The notes under the pieces: model-generated | Database searches by the model: none | What the model was told of the DNA's origin: nothing | The model's input: only the letters and a program-made list of their open reading frames with translations | Assembly (NCBI GenBank): GCA_903931735.1 | Contig: CAIZDL010000010.1 | Location: forward strand, 1 to 42,565 | DNA: 42,565 nucleotides | DNA from: an uncultured Rhodospirillales bacterium | Lineage (GTDB): Bacteria > Pseudomonadota > Alphaproteobacteria > Azospirillales > Azospirillaceae | Direction: 5' to 3' | Position numbers and translations under genes: made by a program | In this document: positions 1 through 8,022 of the stretch, piece by piece | Layout of the letters: each line of letters begins with the position of its first letter | Position numbering within the stretch: position 1 is the first letter of the stretch

Positions 1-14
1 CATCCACCCTAACC

Positions 15-106
15 CGCCCGCGATCCGTCGGAACCGGTGCCCGCCATCAATCGGTTTGACTGCCCGCCATCAATCGGAATCGGTGCCCGCCATCCGTCGG
101 ATTACG
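15..106. repeat. Four tandem 23-bp units, possible IS21-family end
   Basis: Four consecutive 23-bp units start at 15, 38, 61 and 84. Units 2 to 4 begin TGCCCGCCAT; unit 1 is the most diverged (CGCCCGCGAT). All share a CGG core about 15 bases in. Multiple direct repeats at the element ends, acting as transposase binding sites, are typical of the IS21 family, so this may be the end of a lost IS21-like element. That assignment is inference; the periodicity is seen directly. Confidence 0.55.
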
Positions 107-300
107 CACCTTGTCCGCAGTAAGGTCATCACGATTCTTTTTTCCGCTGGCGCAGACCGCACCATGATTACCACCAGAAAAGCGTGGGCGATGAGCGCCA
201 ATGTTATGTGCCTGTACCAAGGAAATCCATTGCCTGATATCATAATGGTCGGTCGAGTCCGACCGTTCGTGCACCATGGCTTCTCTAATCGGGCGCCAGG
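90..300 (-). pseudogene. IS701/IS4-like transposase C-terminal remnant
   Basis: On the minus strand the peptide DHYDIRQW occurs in one frame. A neighbouring frame gives WYRHITLALIAHAFLVV, and the first frame then resumes with KNRDDLTADKVR. Together these follow the C-terminal block of IS701-type DDE transposases (DHYEVR..W..HRHITLA..AHAFL, then a GG..DLI.LTV.EVR tail). The family match is from memory of that motif. Two frame changes are needed and there is no N-terminal catalytic part, so the copy is dead. Confidence 0.5.
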
Positions 301-330
301 AGTCAAGCACCTTCATCCCTTTGTTTGATC

Positions 331-729
331 TTTCAAGACCATCCCTTCGTCCCGACCTACCTTTTGGCAGAGCAGCGGACGCAACGAGTGAGTGCGATGC
401 TATACTTACAGCAGGACGGATAAAAGCATACTTGTCCTTAGCCGCACTCCAACGCACCTCACGGGATCAGAAGGATGGGGCGGGCCAATCTTCTGTGCGA
501 TCTCAACCGCGAGCTGTTGGGGCCGAGCCATTACACGATCCTCACCCTGTCCATCGTCCCTGTGAGAGACGTCGTTCCGCTGACGTGGGAACCGTTCATA
601 TCCTCCATGTCGCCGCTGTCGCCATTGGTGTGACCGGAATTAGAATATCAGGCCACCACGGGCTCCTTGTCCCACCGGAACTCGGTGCCATCGACCCACA
701 TCCGGTGTAGGATGACACCGGGTCGGCCC
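331..729. other. Degenerate stretch without assignable gene
   Basis: Open frames here are short, overlap on both strands, lack convincing ribosome binding sites and match nothing I recognise. Given IS fragments on both sides, this is probably further decayed mobile DNA. The minus-strand end near 660-715 encodes a peptide beginning MWVDGTEFRW that might be a transposase scrap, but I cannot name its family. Confidence 0.4.
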
Positions 730-1019
730 GCGCCACGTCGATCAATCTTGTCCAGGATGGTGAACGGTGGACGGCTCCCGGAGTGCCGCCAGCATTGGAC
801 CGGCGACCGCCGCGACCATCGGATAACCATCAACCAGTTCGCGAACTCGCGCCTCGAGAAGTTGCGTAACGTGCCGCGGAGATCATTTTCGATATCCAGC
901 CATTTTGTCAGGAGCAGTTTTCGGCTGGTCAACAGCATCCGGCGCTGCTGGCTTTGCAACGTCTTGAAGGCCCTGCCCACTGCATCAACCCGGCCGGTAC
1001 CGGCGCCCGATGACCCCAT
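730..1019 (-). pseudogene. IS110-family transposase fragment
   Basis: The minus strand reads KTLQSQQRRMLLTSRKLL, then a DIENDLRGTLRNF block. This is the linker between the RuvC-like DEDD domain and the C-terminal domain of IS110/IS1111 transposases. After RNF the reading frame slips; another frame continues EARVRELVDGYPMVAAVAG and PMLAALREPS, which is also IS110-like. Both the N-terminal catalytic part and the C-terminal serine domain are missing. It is a frameshifted internal fragment with no possible activity. Confidence 0.7.
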
Positions 1020-1125
1020 CTTCTGTAAATTCGGTACCCCCTGATAATGCCCCGGCGGGCGGTAAAATCAGAAAGTATTCATCGGCGATTTCTTCGGAAG
1101 TATTCCATCACCCCCTACGAAGGAG

Positions 1126-1442
1126 TTGTCTCTAATGGCACAGCGTCGGGCCGCCGAAAATCTTGACATAGATCTTGCCGCTTGGCGAGAACGCCCCCTC
1201 GATGAAACGCCCTACCTCGTTCTCTACGCCCGCTACGAACGAGTTCGCGAAGGCGGACACTTGATCGATTGCGCCGTCTTGGTCGCCGTCGGCGTCACCG
1301 CTGACGGTGTGCGCCGGGTGCTCGGCGTTTCGGTGGCTCTGTCCGAAGTCGAGGTCCACTGGCGCGCCTTCCTCGACAGCTTGACCCGACGCGGCCTGAT
1401 GGGGATCAAGCTGATCGTCTCCGATGACGTTGGTTCGACCTT
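1126..1442 (+). pseudogene. IS256 (mutator) family transposase fragment
   Basis: The protein text RAAENLDIDLAAWRERPLDE, followed by PYLVLYARYERVREGG and a VAVGVTADGVRRVLGVSVAL block, is the start of the catalytic core of IS256/mutator transposases (the usual DARYERVREGG is here YARYERVREGG, which loses the first catalytic Asp). It continues through FLDSLTRRGLMGIKLIVSDD and stops matching right after the second Asp of the usual SDDHAGL motif. The N-terminal third, and everything from the catalytic Glu onward, is absent. The open frame runs straight on into IS630-like sequence, giving a misleading 237-residue chimera. Confidence 0.75.
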
Positions 1443-1803
1443 TTGCGTGCCAATCGCACAAGCCATAGGCGAGCGGTCAAGCGCATGCTTGCGATCGCCC
1501 ATGCCCTCGAAGGGATGGAGCGGGCGGAAGCGGTTCGGCTTGCCGGCATGGATAGCGTTGCGTGAAGCGATTATCCGGTACAACGCCGAGGGGCTCGCGG
1601 GGTTCCATGACCGGCGTTTCTCCTCGACCTATAGTTACGCCGCCGTCTGTCCGGAAACCGGAGAGAGTTTTGCCCTGGTCATGGCCAAGGTCAATACAGT
1701 GAGCATGAACAGATTTCTCGAAGAGTTCTCCAAGTCCCTGGCACCGAATGTCCTGGCCCTGCTGATCATGGACCGGGCGGGATGGCATGGCGCCCGAAAG
1801 CTG
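1443..1803 (+). pseudogene. IS630-family transposase remnant, frameshifted and internally deleted
   Basis: From 1443 the third frame gives RAVKRMLAIAHALEGMERAE followed by AVRLAGMDSVA and a stop. This is the N-terminal helix-turn-helix of one IS630 subgroup. The first frame then supplies IIRYNAEGLAGFHDRR, the next IS630 block, and jumps to YAAVCPETGESFALVMAKVN and LALLIMDRAGWHGARKL, the later DDE-domain segments. The residues normally between HDR and AVCP are missing, so there is at least one frameshift and one large internal deletion. About 60 bp after it (1804-1866, encoding YASDTERLRSLTGYPWLPYV) come from something I could not assign. Confidence 0.7.
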
Positions 1804-1863
1804 TCTATGCCAGTGATACCGAGCGCCTTCGCTCGTTGACCGGTTACCCCTGGCTGCCGTATG

Positions 1864-2076
1864 TCAATCATTAGGCTCGATGGTATGACACAGCGCCTCG
1901 ATGCGTCGGCTCGACCGGCATCTGAAGCTGTAGGCATAAATCAGAAGAGAAAGAAGAACGCTCGGGGCAAACGGCACGTTCCCAGCCTTGCCGACCTTGT
2001 ATTCCTTGAGAACGGCCGAAAGGTCCATCAAGGACACCGCGTCAACGATCAAGTGGACAATGCCGGTCTCCGACAA
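1864..2076 (-). pseudogene. IS1182-family transposase N-terminal fragment
   Basis: The minus-strand peptide contains HLIVDAVSLMDLSAVLKEYK, then PFAPSVLLSLLIYAYSFRCR and SSRRIEALC. This is the N-terminal DUF772-type domain of IS1182/IS5-like transposases (PxxLLxLLLYAYxxGxRSSRRIExxC). Only about 70 residues remain; the DDE catalytic domain is absent. The fragment abuts the unassigned scrap after the IS630 remnant. Confidence 0.7.
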
Positions 2077-2361
2077 TCAGTCCATCATATCGACTGGAAA
2101 TAACGCCAACTGTCGCCGATCTGTCTCTCGAAAGTATTTCGCCATAACAGCCTAGTGCTCGAACAATGGCGATAGTGAATCACGTCCATTCTTGTATTTC
2201 AACTGGAAACGCCATGCCCTGTGGTGAGGGCGCTGCGTTTAGATAACAAGCTGATATAATTTATGAAAAACTTGATTCAGCAACAGGCACCCCTGTGTGT
2301 GGAAACTGTGGGAAACCCTGTGCGTTTATTCCGGCCGCCCCCCGCTAACCCATTGAAAAGA

Positions 2362-2438
2362 TGGCGACCCCAGCTGGACTTGAACCAGCGACCCCGCGCT
2401 TAGAAGGCGCGTGCTCTATCCTGCTGAGCTATGGGGCC
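2362..2438 (-). tRNA. tRNA-Arg (anticodon TCT)
   Basis: On the minus strand a 77-nt cloverleaf starts GGCCCCA and its 3' acceptor strand is TGGGGTC. The D arm is GCTC/GAGC, the anticodon arm has TCT in the loop, and the T arm has GGTTCAAGTCC. Discriminator G and an encoded CCA end the gene. It lies 17 bp downstream of the ETC complex I-like gene on the same strand. Anticodon TCT reads AGA/AGG arginine codons. Confidence 0.95.
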
Positions 2439-2455
2439 TGAGCCGGCTTTGCGGA

Positions 2456-2749
2456 TCAGTGATTGCGTACGGGACGGAAACGATCGGTGTAGCTCTTGGG
2501 GCGAATCCGGCGGGCGGCGGCATTCTGGATGGAGAACGCAAGCTCGTTCCGCTCGGCGTAGGCGACGGCGGCTTCTTGAGTGGCGAAGCGCAGACGAACC
2601 TGATTTAGCGAATCGGCAGAGCTTATCCAGCCCATGAGCGGCTCGGGAACGCGCGGGGTTGCCGGCTCGTATTCCAACACCCACTCGCGGGTTCTGCCCA
2701 ACCCAGACTGGGTGACAGAGCGACTCGGCTGATAAATGCGGGCGGTCAT
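2456..2749 (-). CDS. ETC complex I subunit-like protein (NDUFS4 type)
   Basis: A 97-residue protein starting MTARIYQPSRSVTQSG. The pattern of an early ARIYQPSR..TQSG, then REWVLEYEP, PLMGWISSAD, QVRLRF and AVAYAERN is that of the ETC_C1_NDUFA4/NDUFS4 family, an accessory subunit of NADH:ubiquinone oxidoreductase conserved between alphaproteobacteria and mitochondria. The length is normal for the bacterial form. It has no signal peptide or membrane span and would sit on the cytoplasmic arm of complex I. As is common, it is not beside the nuo operon but stands between two tRNA genes. Confidence 0.88.
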   Translation of the reverse strand: MTARIYQPSRSVTQSGLGRTREWVLEYEPATPRVPEPLMGWISSADSLNQVRLRFATQEAAVAYAERNELAFSIQNAAARRIRPKSYTDRFRPVRNH

Positions 2750-2814
2750 CGGTCGCGGTCTCCGAAACGGCTACATCGAGCAGGTTGGCAAAAAACGAAC
2801 GCAAACCAAAAAAG

Positions 2815-2892
2815 TGGTCGGGGCGAGAGGATTCGAACCTCCGGCATCCAGTACCCAAAACTGGCGCGCTGACCAGACTGCGCTACGCCCCG
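2815..2892 (-). tRNA. tRNA-Pro (anticodon TGG)
   Basis: The minus strand folds as a 78-nt cloverleaf: acceptor CGGGGCG pairs with CGCCCCG, and the anticodon stem CCAGT/ACTGG encloses loop TTTGGGT (anticodon TGG). The T arm has GGTTCGAATCC; discriminator A and an encoded CCA follow. It reads CCN proline codons. Confidence 0.95.
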
Positions 2893-2991
2893 AACTCCCC
2901 TTAGCTACATCAACTCACCTCCAGGAGCAAGGGCGACGCCTGAAAAATCGGTATAAAAGCGTGACATAGCGTAATGGGCGGAAATATCCGG

Positions 2992-3450
2992 TTATCGGAA
3001 GGCGGGGTGGAGCACCTTGTCGCCACCGTGAATGCCGAGGCGGCCGGTAATTCCGGCGTTAACCTCCAGCACCGCGATGACAGGGGCGGTTGAGCTGATA
3101 ATCGCAGTTGAACCGGGTGGGGCATTGCGATGAATATTGGTGATATGGCCATCACGGGCGATGAATATCATGTCGAGAGGAAGAAAGGTGTTGCGCATCC
3201 AAAAAGACGCCACTTCTTCGGTTCCAAGTAAAAAGAGCATTCCAGTATCATCGGCCATGGTCTCGCGAAACATCAAGCCTTGGTGAAGCTGCTCTTGCGT
3301 CTCCGCAATCTCGACAGCAAAGCGAAATGTCTTTCCGCCTATCGTGACAATGGTGATATCGGAGTGGCCAAAGGTTACCGGAGTCGACGAGTCCGCCAAA
3401 ACCGGAGCCGCGACCAGGAATAAAAAAAGTATCACCAAGCGGCTGATCAT
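2992..3450 (-). CDS. DUF192 family exported protein
   Basis: A 152-residue protein with a clear Sec signal peptide (hydrophobic run ISRLVILFLFLVAAPVLA, cleavage near ALA-D). The body is a DUF192 domain: FAVEIAETQEQLHQGLMFRE, then GMLFLL, the hallmark FWMRNTFLPLDMIFI, and a closing AVLEVNAG and GDKVL. DUF192 proteins are small periplasmic or secreted beta-barrel proteins of unknown biochemical role. The full domain is present at normal length. It stands alone between hisI and tRNA-Pro, in the same orientation as both. Confidence 0.88.
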   Translation of the reverse strand: MISRLVILFLFLVAAPVLADSSTPVTFGHSDITIVTIGGKTFRFAVEIAETQEQLHQGLMFRETMADDTGMLFLLGTEEVASFWMRNTFLPLDMIFIARDGHITNIHRNAPPGSTAIISSTAPVIAVLEVNAGITGRLGIHGGDKVLHPAFR

Positions 3451-3583
3451 GAGAGCGGGCCTCTGGGGTGTCGGGAATTGGAATCGGGATGGCTATCCCG
3501 TGGCTGCCGTTCAAATGATTTGATAGTCTGATTTGGATGGTTTGAAACAGCGCTTTCTTTAGCGCTTGGGAAATTAGCCGCGT

Positions 3584-3976
3584 TCAGGCCCCATAGAGCG
3601 CCTCTGGATCCGATTCGACATCAAGAATGGTGTTGAGCGCCCCGTTTTCCCAACTCCGGTAAAAACAGGAGCGGCGGCCGGTGTGGCAGGCGACCCCGGT
3701 TTGATCCACCTCCAGCAGCAGGGTGTCGCCGTCACAATCGAGGCGTAGCGATTTTAAAACTTGCACTTGGCCGGAACGTTCGCCCTTGCGCCATAAGCTG
3801 TTACGGGAGCGGGACCAAAAGCAGACCCGTCCGGTGGTCAAGGTCTCGATCAGCGAGTCGCGGTTCATCCAGGCCATCATCAGGACTTCGCCGGTTGCAG
3901 ACTGCTGGGCGATGGCCGGAACCAACCCGTCGGCGTTGAAGCTCACGGCGTCGAGGATCGCGGAATAATCAGCCAT
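3584..3976 (-). CDS. hisI: Phosphoribosyl-AMP cyclohydrolase
   Basis: The 130-residue product matches stand-alone HisI, which opens the purine ring of phosphoribosyl-AMP at the third step of histidine biosynthesis in the cytoplasm. Visible signatures are [30 protein letters not shown] and the metal-binding [14 protein letters not shown], followed by [14 protein letters not shown] with its conserved cysteines. There is no HisE domain, as in most alphaproteobacteria. The start lies 12 bp after the metC stop, so the two are probably co-transcribed although they serve different pathways. Confidence 0.95.
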   Translation of the reverse strand: MADYSAILDAVSFNADGLVPAIAQQSATGEVLMMAWMNRDSLIETLTTGRVCFWSRSRNSLWRKGERSGQVQVLKSLRLDCDGDTLLLEVDQTGVACHTGRRSCFYRSWENGALNTILDVESDPEALYGA

Positions 3977-3988
3977 GGCGGTTGGTCC

Positions 3989-5167
3989 TCAGCTCACGGC
4001 TTGGCGCAAACGGCCAAAGCCAGCGTCAAGATCACGAATCAGATCGTCAATGTCTTCAAGGCCGGTGTGAAAACGCAGCAACGGGCCATCATGCCCCCAG
4101 CGCGTCGCCGAGCGCACCGGCCGGGGGTCGAGCGGAAGGGCCAGGCTCTCGAAGCCACCCCAACTATAGCCGAGCCCGAACACCTCGAAATGATCAAACA
4201 TGGCCGCAATCGCGTGCTTGGCGAACGGCTCCAATAAAACCGCAAATAAGCCGCTGGTGCCGCGAAAATCCCGCCGCCACAGGTGATGGCCGGGGTGATC
4301 GGGTCGGGCGGGGTGCAAAACGTGCCGGACTTCCGGTTGACGCGACAACCAATCGGCCAGCGCCAAACTGGAGTCGCCATGACGTTTGAGGCGCACCGAA
4401 AGGGTCCGCAGCCCACGCAGGCCGAAATAAATATCATCGGGACCGGCAGCGGCGCCATAACGAACGGCCGCGCGCTTAACAACGTCAAAGGCGGCTTCGG
4501 TGCAATTCAGCACACCCAGCATAGCGTCCGAATGACCAACGATGTATTTGGTGGCCGCATGAATGGAAACGTCGACACCATGATCAAACGGACGAAAATG
4601 AAGTGGCGTCGCCCAGGTGTTATCCAATACAACCACGGCGCCCACCCGTTTGGCAGCGGCGGCGATGGCCGGAACATCTTGAATTTCAAAGGTCAGCGAC
4701 CCCGGTGACTCGAGGTAGACAAGACTGGTGTTCGGGCGAATGAGGGCATCAATGCCGGCGCCAATCAGCGGGTCGTAATATTCAACCGCCACCCCATAGC
4801 GGGTTAGCTCCTCGTTGGCAAAACGTCGGGCTGGCCCATAGGCACTATCGGTGATCAGCACATGATCGCCGGCTTTGGTGAAGGCCAAAAGAGCGGTGGT
4901 GATGGCGGCCAGACCCGAGCTGACGGTAACCGCCCGATACCCCCCCTCCAACTGAGCGATCGCTCGCTCAAAGGCATGGCTCGTTGGCGTGCCCAGGCGC
5001 CCATAATTGTAGATTTCAAAGGGGTTGGCGTCTGCCGCTTCCAGCGCGGCCAAGCTCGGAAACAAAACAGTCGAGGCATGGTAAACCGGCGGATTGACCA
5101 TGCCGTGCTGTTCAAATGGAGACGAGCCAGCATGAGTGGCAATGGTGTCGGGCTTAGCAGCTTTCAT
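3989..5167 (-). CDS. metC: Cystathionine beta-lyase (PLP-dependent)
   Basis: A 392-residue Cys/Met metabolism PLP enzyme that splits cystathionine to homocysteine, pyruvate and ammonia in methionine synthesis. Seen are YNYGRLGTPTSHAFE (phosphate and substrate binding), SSGLAAI, YLESPGSLTFE, VLDNTWATP and the PLP lysine in SIHAATKYIVGHSD. The TW pair after DN and the overall pattern fit the alphaproteobacterial cystathionine beta-lyase subgroup better than cystathionine gamma-synthase, but paralogue identity rests on motif resemblance. It is 30 bp downstream of the 399-residue unknown gene and 12 bp upstream of hisI. Confidence 0.88.
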   Translation of the reverse strand: MKAAKPDTIATHAGSSPFEQHGMVNPPVYHASTVLFPSLAALEAADANPFEIYNYGRLGTPTSHAFERAIAQLEGGYRAVTVSSGLAAITTALLAFTKAGDHVLITDSAYGPARRFANEELTRYGVAVEYYDPLIGAGIDALIRPNTSLVYLESPGSLTFEIQDVPAIAAAAKRVGAVVVLDNTWATPLHFRPFDHGVDVSIHAATKYIVGHSDAMLGVLNCTEAAFDVVKRAAVRYGAAAGPDDIYFGLRGLRTLSVRLKRHGDSSLALADWLSRQPEVRHVLHPARPDHPGHHLWRRDFRGTSGLFAVLLEPFAKHAIAAMFDHFEVFGLGYSWGGFESLALPLDPRPVRSATRWGHDGPLLRFHTGLEDIDDLIRDLDAGFGRLRQAVS

Positions 5168-5196
5168 GGTGACGCATCTCGAAACAGTGGCGGGCT

Positions 5197-6396
5197 TCAG
5201 TTAAAGTAATCGGCAATGTCGAGCTTTGCTGTGGGCTCGGCCTTGCGTCGGGGACCATTGGTCCGATCGCCCACCGTCTGGGAGACGATGTGAATCTGGG
5301 GTGGATTTTTGTCCTCCCAAGCCCGAAACTCGTTCCAGACTCGCTTATTGCGCGGATCAATATCGATGCGCATGTGAAAGCCACGGTTTTGCACCGTCAT
5401 CATAAGGTGACACATGTTGAAGACTATTTTTCCCCAATAACCATGAGCCGCTTCAAGGCGGGGCAGGGGTAGGAGTGAAACATTGGAGCCTTTGGGAATT
5501 GCCGACTGAACCACCGAAATCAGCGCCGAGTAGGCTTCCTCCAGGTCTTTTTCCAACGAGTTCTTTTTAGACTGAACGACTTCTCGCCGCTCCTTCAGCA
5601 CCAATGCACTGATACCGGTAGAAAACTTCTGCACGACCGGCGAGTTTGGGTCTACCGAAGCAAAATAGCGGGCGACCGTAAGCTTGAGATCGCCAAGTGC
5701 TTTCAGTTTATTCGCTTTGGCGTCTTCCGGCAGGCCATCAAGGTCAGCCATATCTTCGACCATACTGCCGCTGGCTTCGGCCACCCGCGCAAGCCAAGTA
5801 TCCCGGTCACCATGATCACCCTCGGCGAGAATTGAAGACAGCGTTCCCAACCCGGCCAGCGCTTTATCCTTGGCCATCGCCAGCTTTTGGTGCGCCGCAG
5901 TCCGAGTTGCCTCGTCCATGGAGGAGATCGCGCTGGGATCGGTCAGAAGGTCGTCGATCGCCTCCAGCGATTTGGTTGAGTTTTGTAAACTCACCAGCAG
6001 TTCACCGGGATCGGGAACGGGCGGTGGATCGGGCTCAACCTTGGCCTTGGGTTCGTTCAGGGCCAGCGCGTTGTCGGTGTGGGCAAAGGCCCGACCATCC
6101 TTGGCCCGGCCCACGATGATGGAGGGGTGGAATTCCACCAAAATACGCCGCCCACCAACATTGAACGAGCATGGGCCATCCCTCAGAAACATCTGCCGGG
6201 CCAAAAGCACGGCGTGTCGCTTGTCGGGTAATTTCATTGATGCGAGGCTACACGGCTCACCCTCGGCGCCGGGTAATGCTCCATCGGGCAACGTCATCCA
6301 GATATGGCCAGGATCGGGGATCGTCATTTTCACTTCACTCGCCATTCTTTCGGCTTCGGAAGCGATGCTATCCAGGGACGGCGAGGATGGCGGCAT
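5197..6396 (-). CDS. Conserved-looking protein of unknown function, 399 aa
   Basis: I do not recognise this family. The protein is soluble, with no signal peptide or membrane span. Residues 1-125 hold a compact beta-rich-looking part (GPCSFNVGGRRILVEFHPSI). Around 125-135 comes a proline-rich linker (DPPPVPDPGE). Residues 135-320 are strongly helical and charged, with a likely coiled coil near KKNSLEKDLEEAYSAL. The C-terminal part, about 330-375, has FNMCHLMMTVQNRGFHMRID and RVWNEFRAWED. Codon usage resembles neighbouring genes, so it looks like a real coding region. It ends 30 bp before metC, suggesting co-transcription. Confidence 0.7.
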   Translation of the reverse strand: MPPSSPSLDSIASEAERMASEVKMTIPDPGHIWMTLPDGALPGAEGEPCSLASMKLPDKRHAVLLARQMFLRDGPCSFNVGGRRILVEFHPSIIVGRAKDGRAFAHTDNALALNEPKAKVEPDPPPVPDPGELLVSLQNSTKSLEAIDDLLTDPSAISSMDEATRTAAHQKLAMAKDKALAGLGTLSSILAEGDHGDRDTWLARVAEASGSMVEDMADLDGLPEDAKANKLKALGDLKLTVARYFASVDPNSPVVQKFSTGISALVLKERREVVQSKKNSLEKDLEEAYSALISVVQSAIPKGSNVSLLPLPRLEAAHGYWGKIVFNMCHLMMTVQNRGFHMRIDIDPRNKRVWNEFRAWEDKNPPQIHIVSQTVGDRTNGPRRKAEPTAKLDIADYFN

Positions 6397-6495
6397 AAGG
6401 TCTGACCATTGGTCCGGTGCCGCTTCAACCGGATTTAAGGAAAGCGGCGCAAGGGAGCGTTATTATACCAAGTTTGTAAGCCGAGCGGCGGCCCT

Positions 6496-6711
6496 TCAAG
6501 TCCCGGTATTGTTGGCGCTGTCCTTTGTGGTGGTGGGTAAAGACACAGATTTGCGCTCTTCTTGTAGCCACTGGCGCGCAAAGACCTTATCCGACGAGAT
6601 ACGATCCGCCACCAAAGCCGCCGCCCGGATGTGTTTATATTCAACGGTGCGACTCGTCTTTCCATCGCTGACGGTCAGCACGGCGGCAGAGCGGGATACG
6701 GTGATCGCCAT
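6496..6711 (-). CDS. Small hypothetical protein, 71 aa
   Basis: This reading frame starts at an ATG preceded by GAGG seven bases upstream and encodes MAITVSRSAAVLTVSDGKTS followed by a helical segment (IRAAALVADRIS). A longer frame could begin at 6750 but has a weaker start. No motif, signal peptide or membrane helix is seen. The tail is polar and low in complexity (TTTKDSANNTGT). It lies between the 399-residue unknown gene and rcnA on the same strand. It may be genuine, but coding status is moderately uncertain. Confidence 0.45.
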   Translation of the reverse strand: MAITVSRSAAVLTVSDGKTSRTVEYKHIRAAALVADRISSDKVFARQWLQEERKSVSLPTTTKDSANNTGT

Positions 6712-6858
6712 TTCGACGCCTCGGACTCCAATAAAGCCTACTCGGCACAACGGTCCATTTGCTACCAGACTGCCGCCAGCATCACAAGGGGCATCGTGCT
6801 GAACATGGACATCTCAGGGAATTGCCAAGGTCAGTTTGCCTCAATTCTGCTAAGAAGC

Positions 6859-7980
6859 CTAAAGAAGCGCGTGCAATCCCTGCCAGCCGATATAAATGCC
6901 GACCACAAGGATCAGGGCTGAAGAAAAATAGGGCGCGGTGCGGGCAAACTCGCCAAAACCGGTCCAGCGCTGTGATAGGTGATGCACGCTCATGGCCGCC
7001 AACACACCAGACATCACCATTGTCAACGCAAGGCCAATGCTGAAACATAAAACCAGGGCCGCCCCCAGGACTATCTGTTTTAGTTGCAAACATAGCAGTA
7101 GAACTGTGATCGACGCGGGGCAGGGAATCAACCCGCCCGTCAATCCAAAGAGAATAATCTGGGGCGTTGTAACCGAACGACTACTAAACCTTCGACGAAT
7201 ATCATTGGCGTGAGCCAGTTCGTGAGGGTCCTGGTAGCCGGGGGCCGCCACATCCAACCCTTCATAGTCTTCTACGGCATGGTGATGGTGGGCGCGTTGG
7301 ACGAATTCAACGTCATAGTCGTGATGGTGGTGTCCGTGTCCGAGCCGAAGTCGGGCGATAAATTCATGGGGCTCCGGAATTTCCTGCCGCGACTCCAGGA
7401 ACCCCGCTCCGGCCATGCCCGCTTTGGCTATAAAGGTAAAGGTCTGGCGCGTGCCATCCGGCCGCTCGGTTTCAATTTGGACCTGATCGGCCCCCCAGCC
7501 ATGGCCATGGCCGTTGTCGCTGAACAAACGGAAGCGCGGCGGCACACCATCTTCAAACACATCAAGCCGCACGATGCCGTGGCCGGTATCGATGTGCTTC
7601 ACCTCATCGTGATGGTGGTCGTGATGGTTAAGCCGGGCGTGTTGCTCCCGCCATGTCCGGATCATCATCCAAAGGGCGACACCAAGGATAAGCAGGCCCG
7701 ACACGAGCTGAAGGTAGGGCTCGTTGGCCTCGGCATTCCAGTGTTGACCGAAATACATCCCCCCCAGCGCGATGGTCCACACGATGGCGGTATGGGAAAG
7801 CGTCGCCGCCAGCGCCAGCAACACGGCTTGAGAAACCGTCCCCCGCACCGCGATAATAAAGGCGGCCATCATGGTTTTTGAGTGCCCTGGCTCCAGGCCA
7901 TGCAAGGCCCCGAGCAAAATGGCGCTGGGTATAAACAGCCAGGAGTTGCCCTGCTGAATCAGGGTCGAAAAATCGGTCAT
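6859..7980 (-). CDS. rcnA: Nickel/cobalt exporter, NicO/RcnA family
   Basis: A 373-residue inner-membrane protein. Helix I contains GALHGLEPGHSKTMMAAFI, the metal-selecting signature of RcnA-type Ni/Co efflux permeases. Further membrane segments are LLALAATLSHTAIVWTIAL, LVSGLLILGVALWMMI, QIILFGLTGGLIPCPASITV, a long block near residues 300-330, and a last helix (SSALILVVGIYIGW). Between helices III and IV sits a roughly 150-residue loop very rich in histidine (HHDHHHDE, HGHHHHDYD, HHHHA), likely a metal-buffering domain. No RcnR-type repressor gene is adjacent. The exported metal cannot be told from sequence. Confidence 0.88.
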   Translation of the reverse strand: MTDFSTLIQQGNSWLFIPSAILLGALHGLEPGHSKTMMAAFIIAVRGTVSQAVLLALAATLSHTAIVWTIALGGMYFGQHWNAEANEPYLQLVSGLLILGVALWMMIRTWREQHARLNHHDHHHDEVKHIDTGHGIVRLDVFEDGVPPRFRLFSDNGHGHGWGADQVQIETERPDGTRQTFTFIAKAGMAGAGFLESRQEIPEPHEFIARLRLGHGHHHHDYDVEFVQRAHHHHAVEDYEGLDVAAPGYQDPHELAHANDIRRRFSSRSVTTPQIILFGLTGGLIPCPASITVLLLCLQLKQIVLGAALVLCFSIGLALTMVMSGVLAAMSVHHLSQRWTGFGEFARTAPYFSSALILVVGIYIGWQGLHALL

Positions 7981-8022
7981 GAGTTACTCTCGCGTTCCTG
8001 AATTCAGGGCATTCTCTATAAA

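Noticed and set aside
276-710. A 144-residue plus-strand open frame in the IS region
   Set aside because: No ribosome binding site or recognisable motif; it runs antisense to transposase fragments and looks like a GC-driven chance frame.
7210-7881. A 223-residue plus-strand frame opposite rcnA
   Set aside because: It is the antisense shadow of the His-rich rcnA reading frame (repeated MVV and VVM come from CAT/CAC codons) and has no independent signals.
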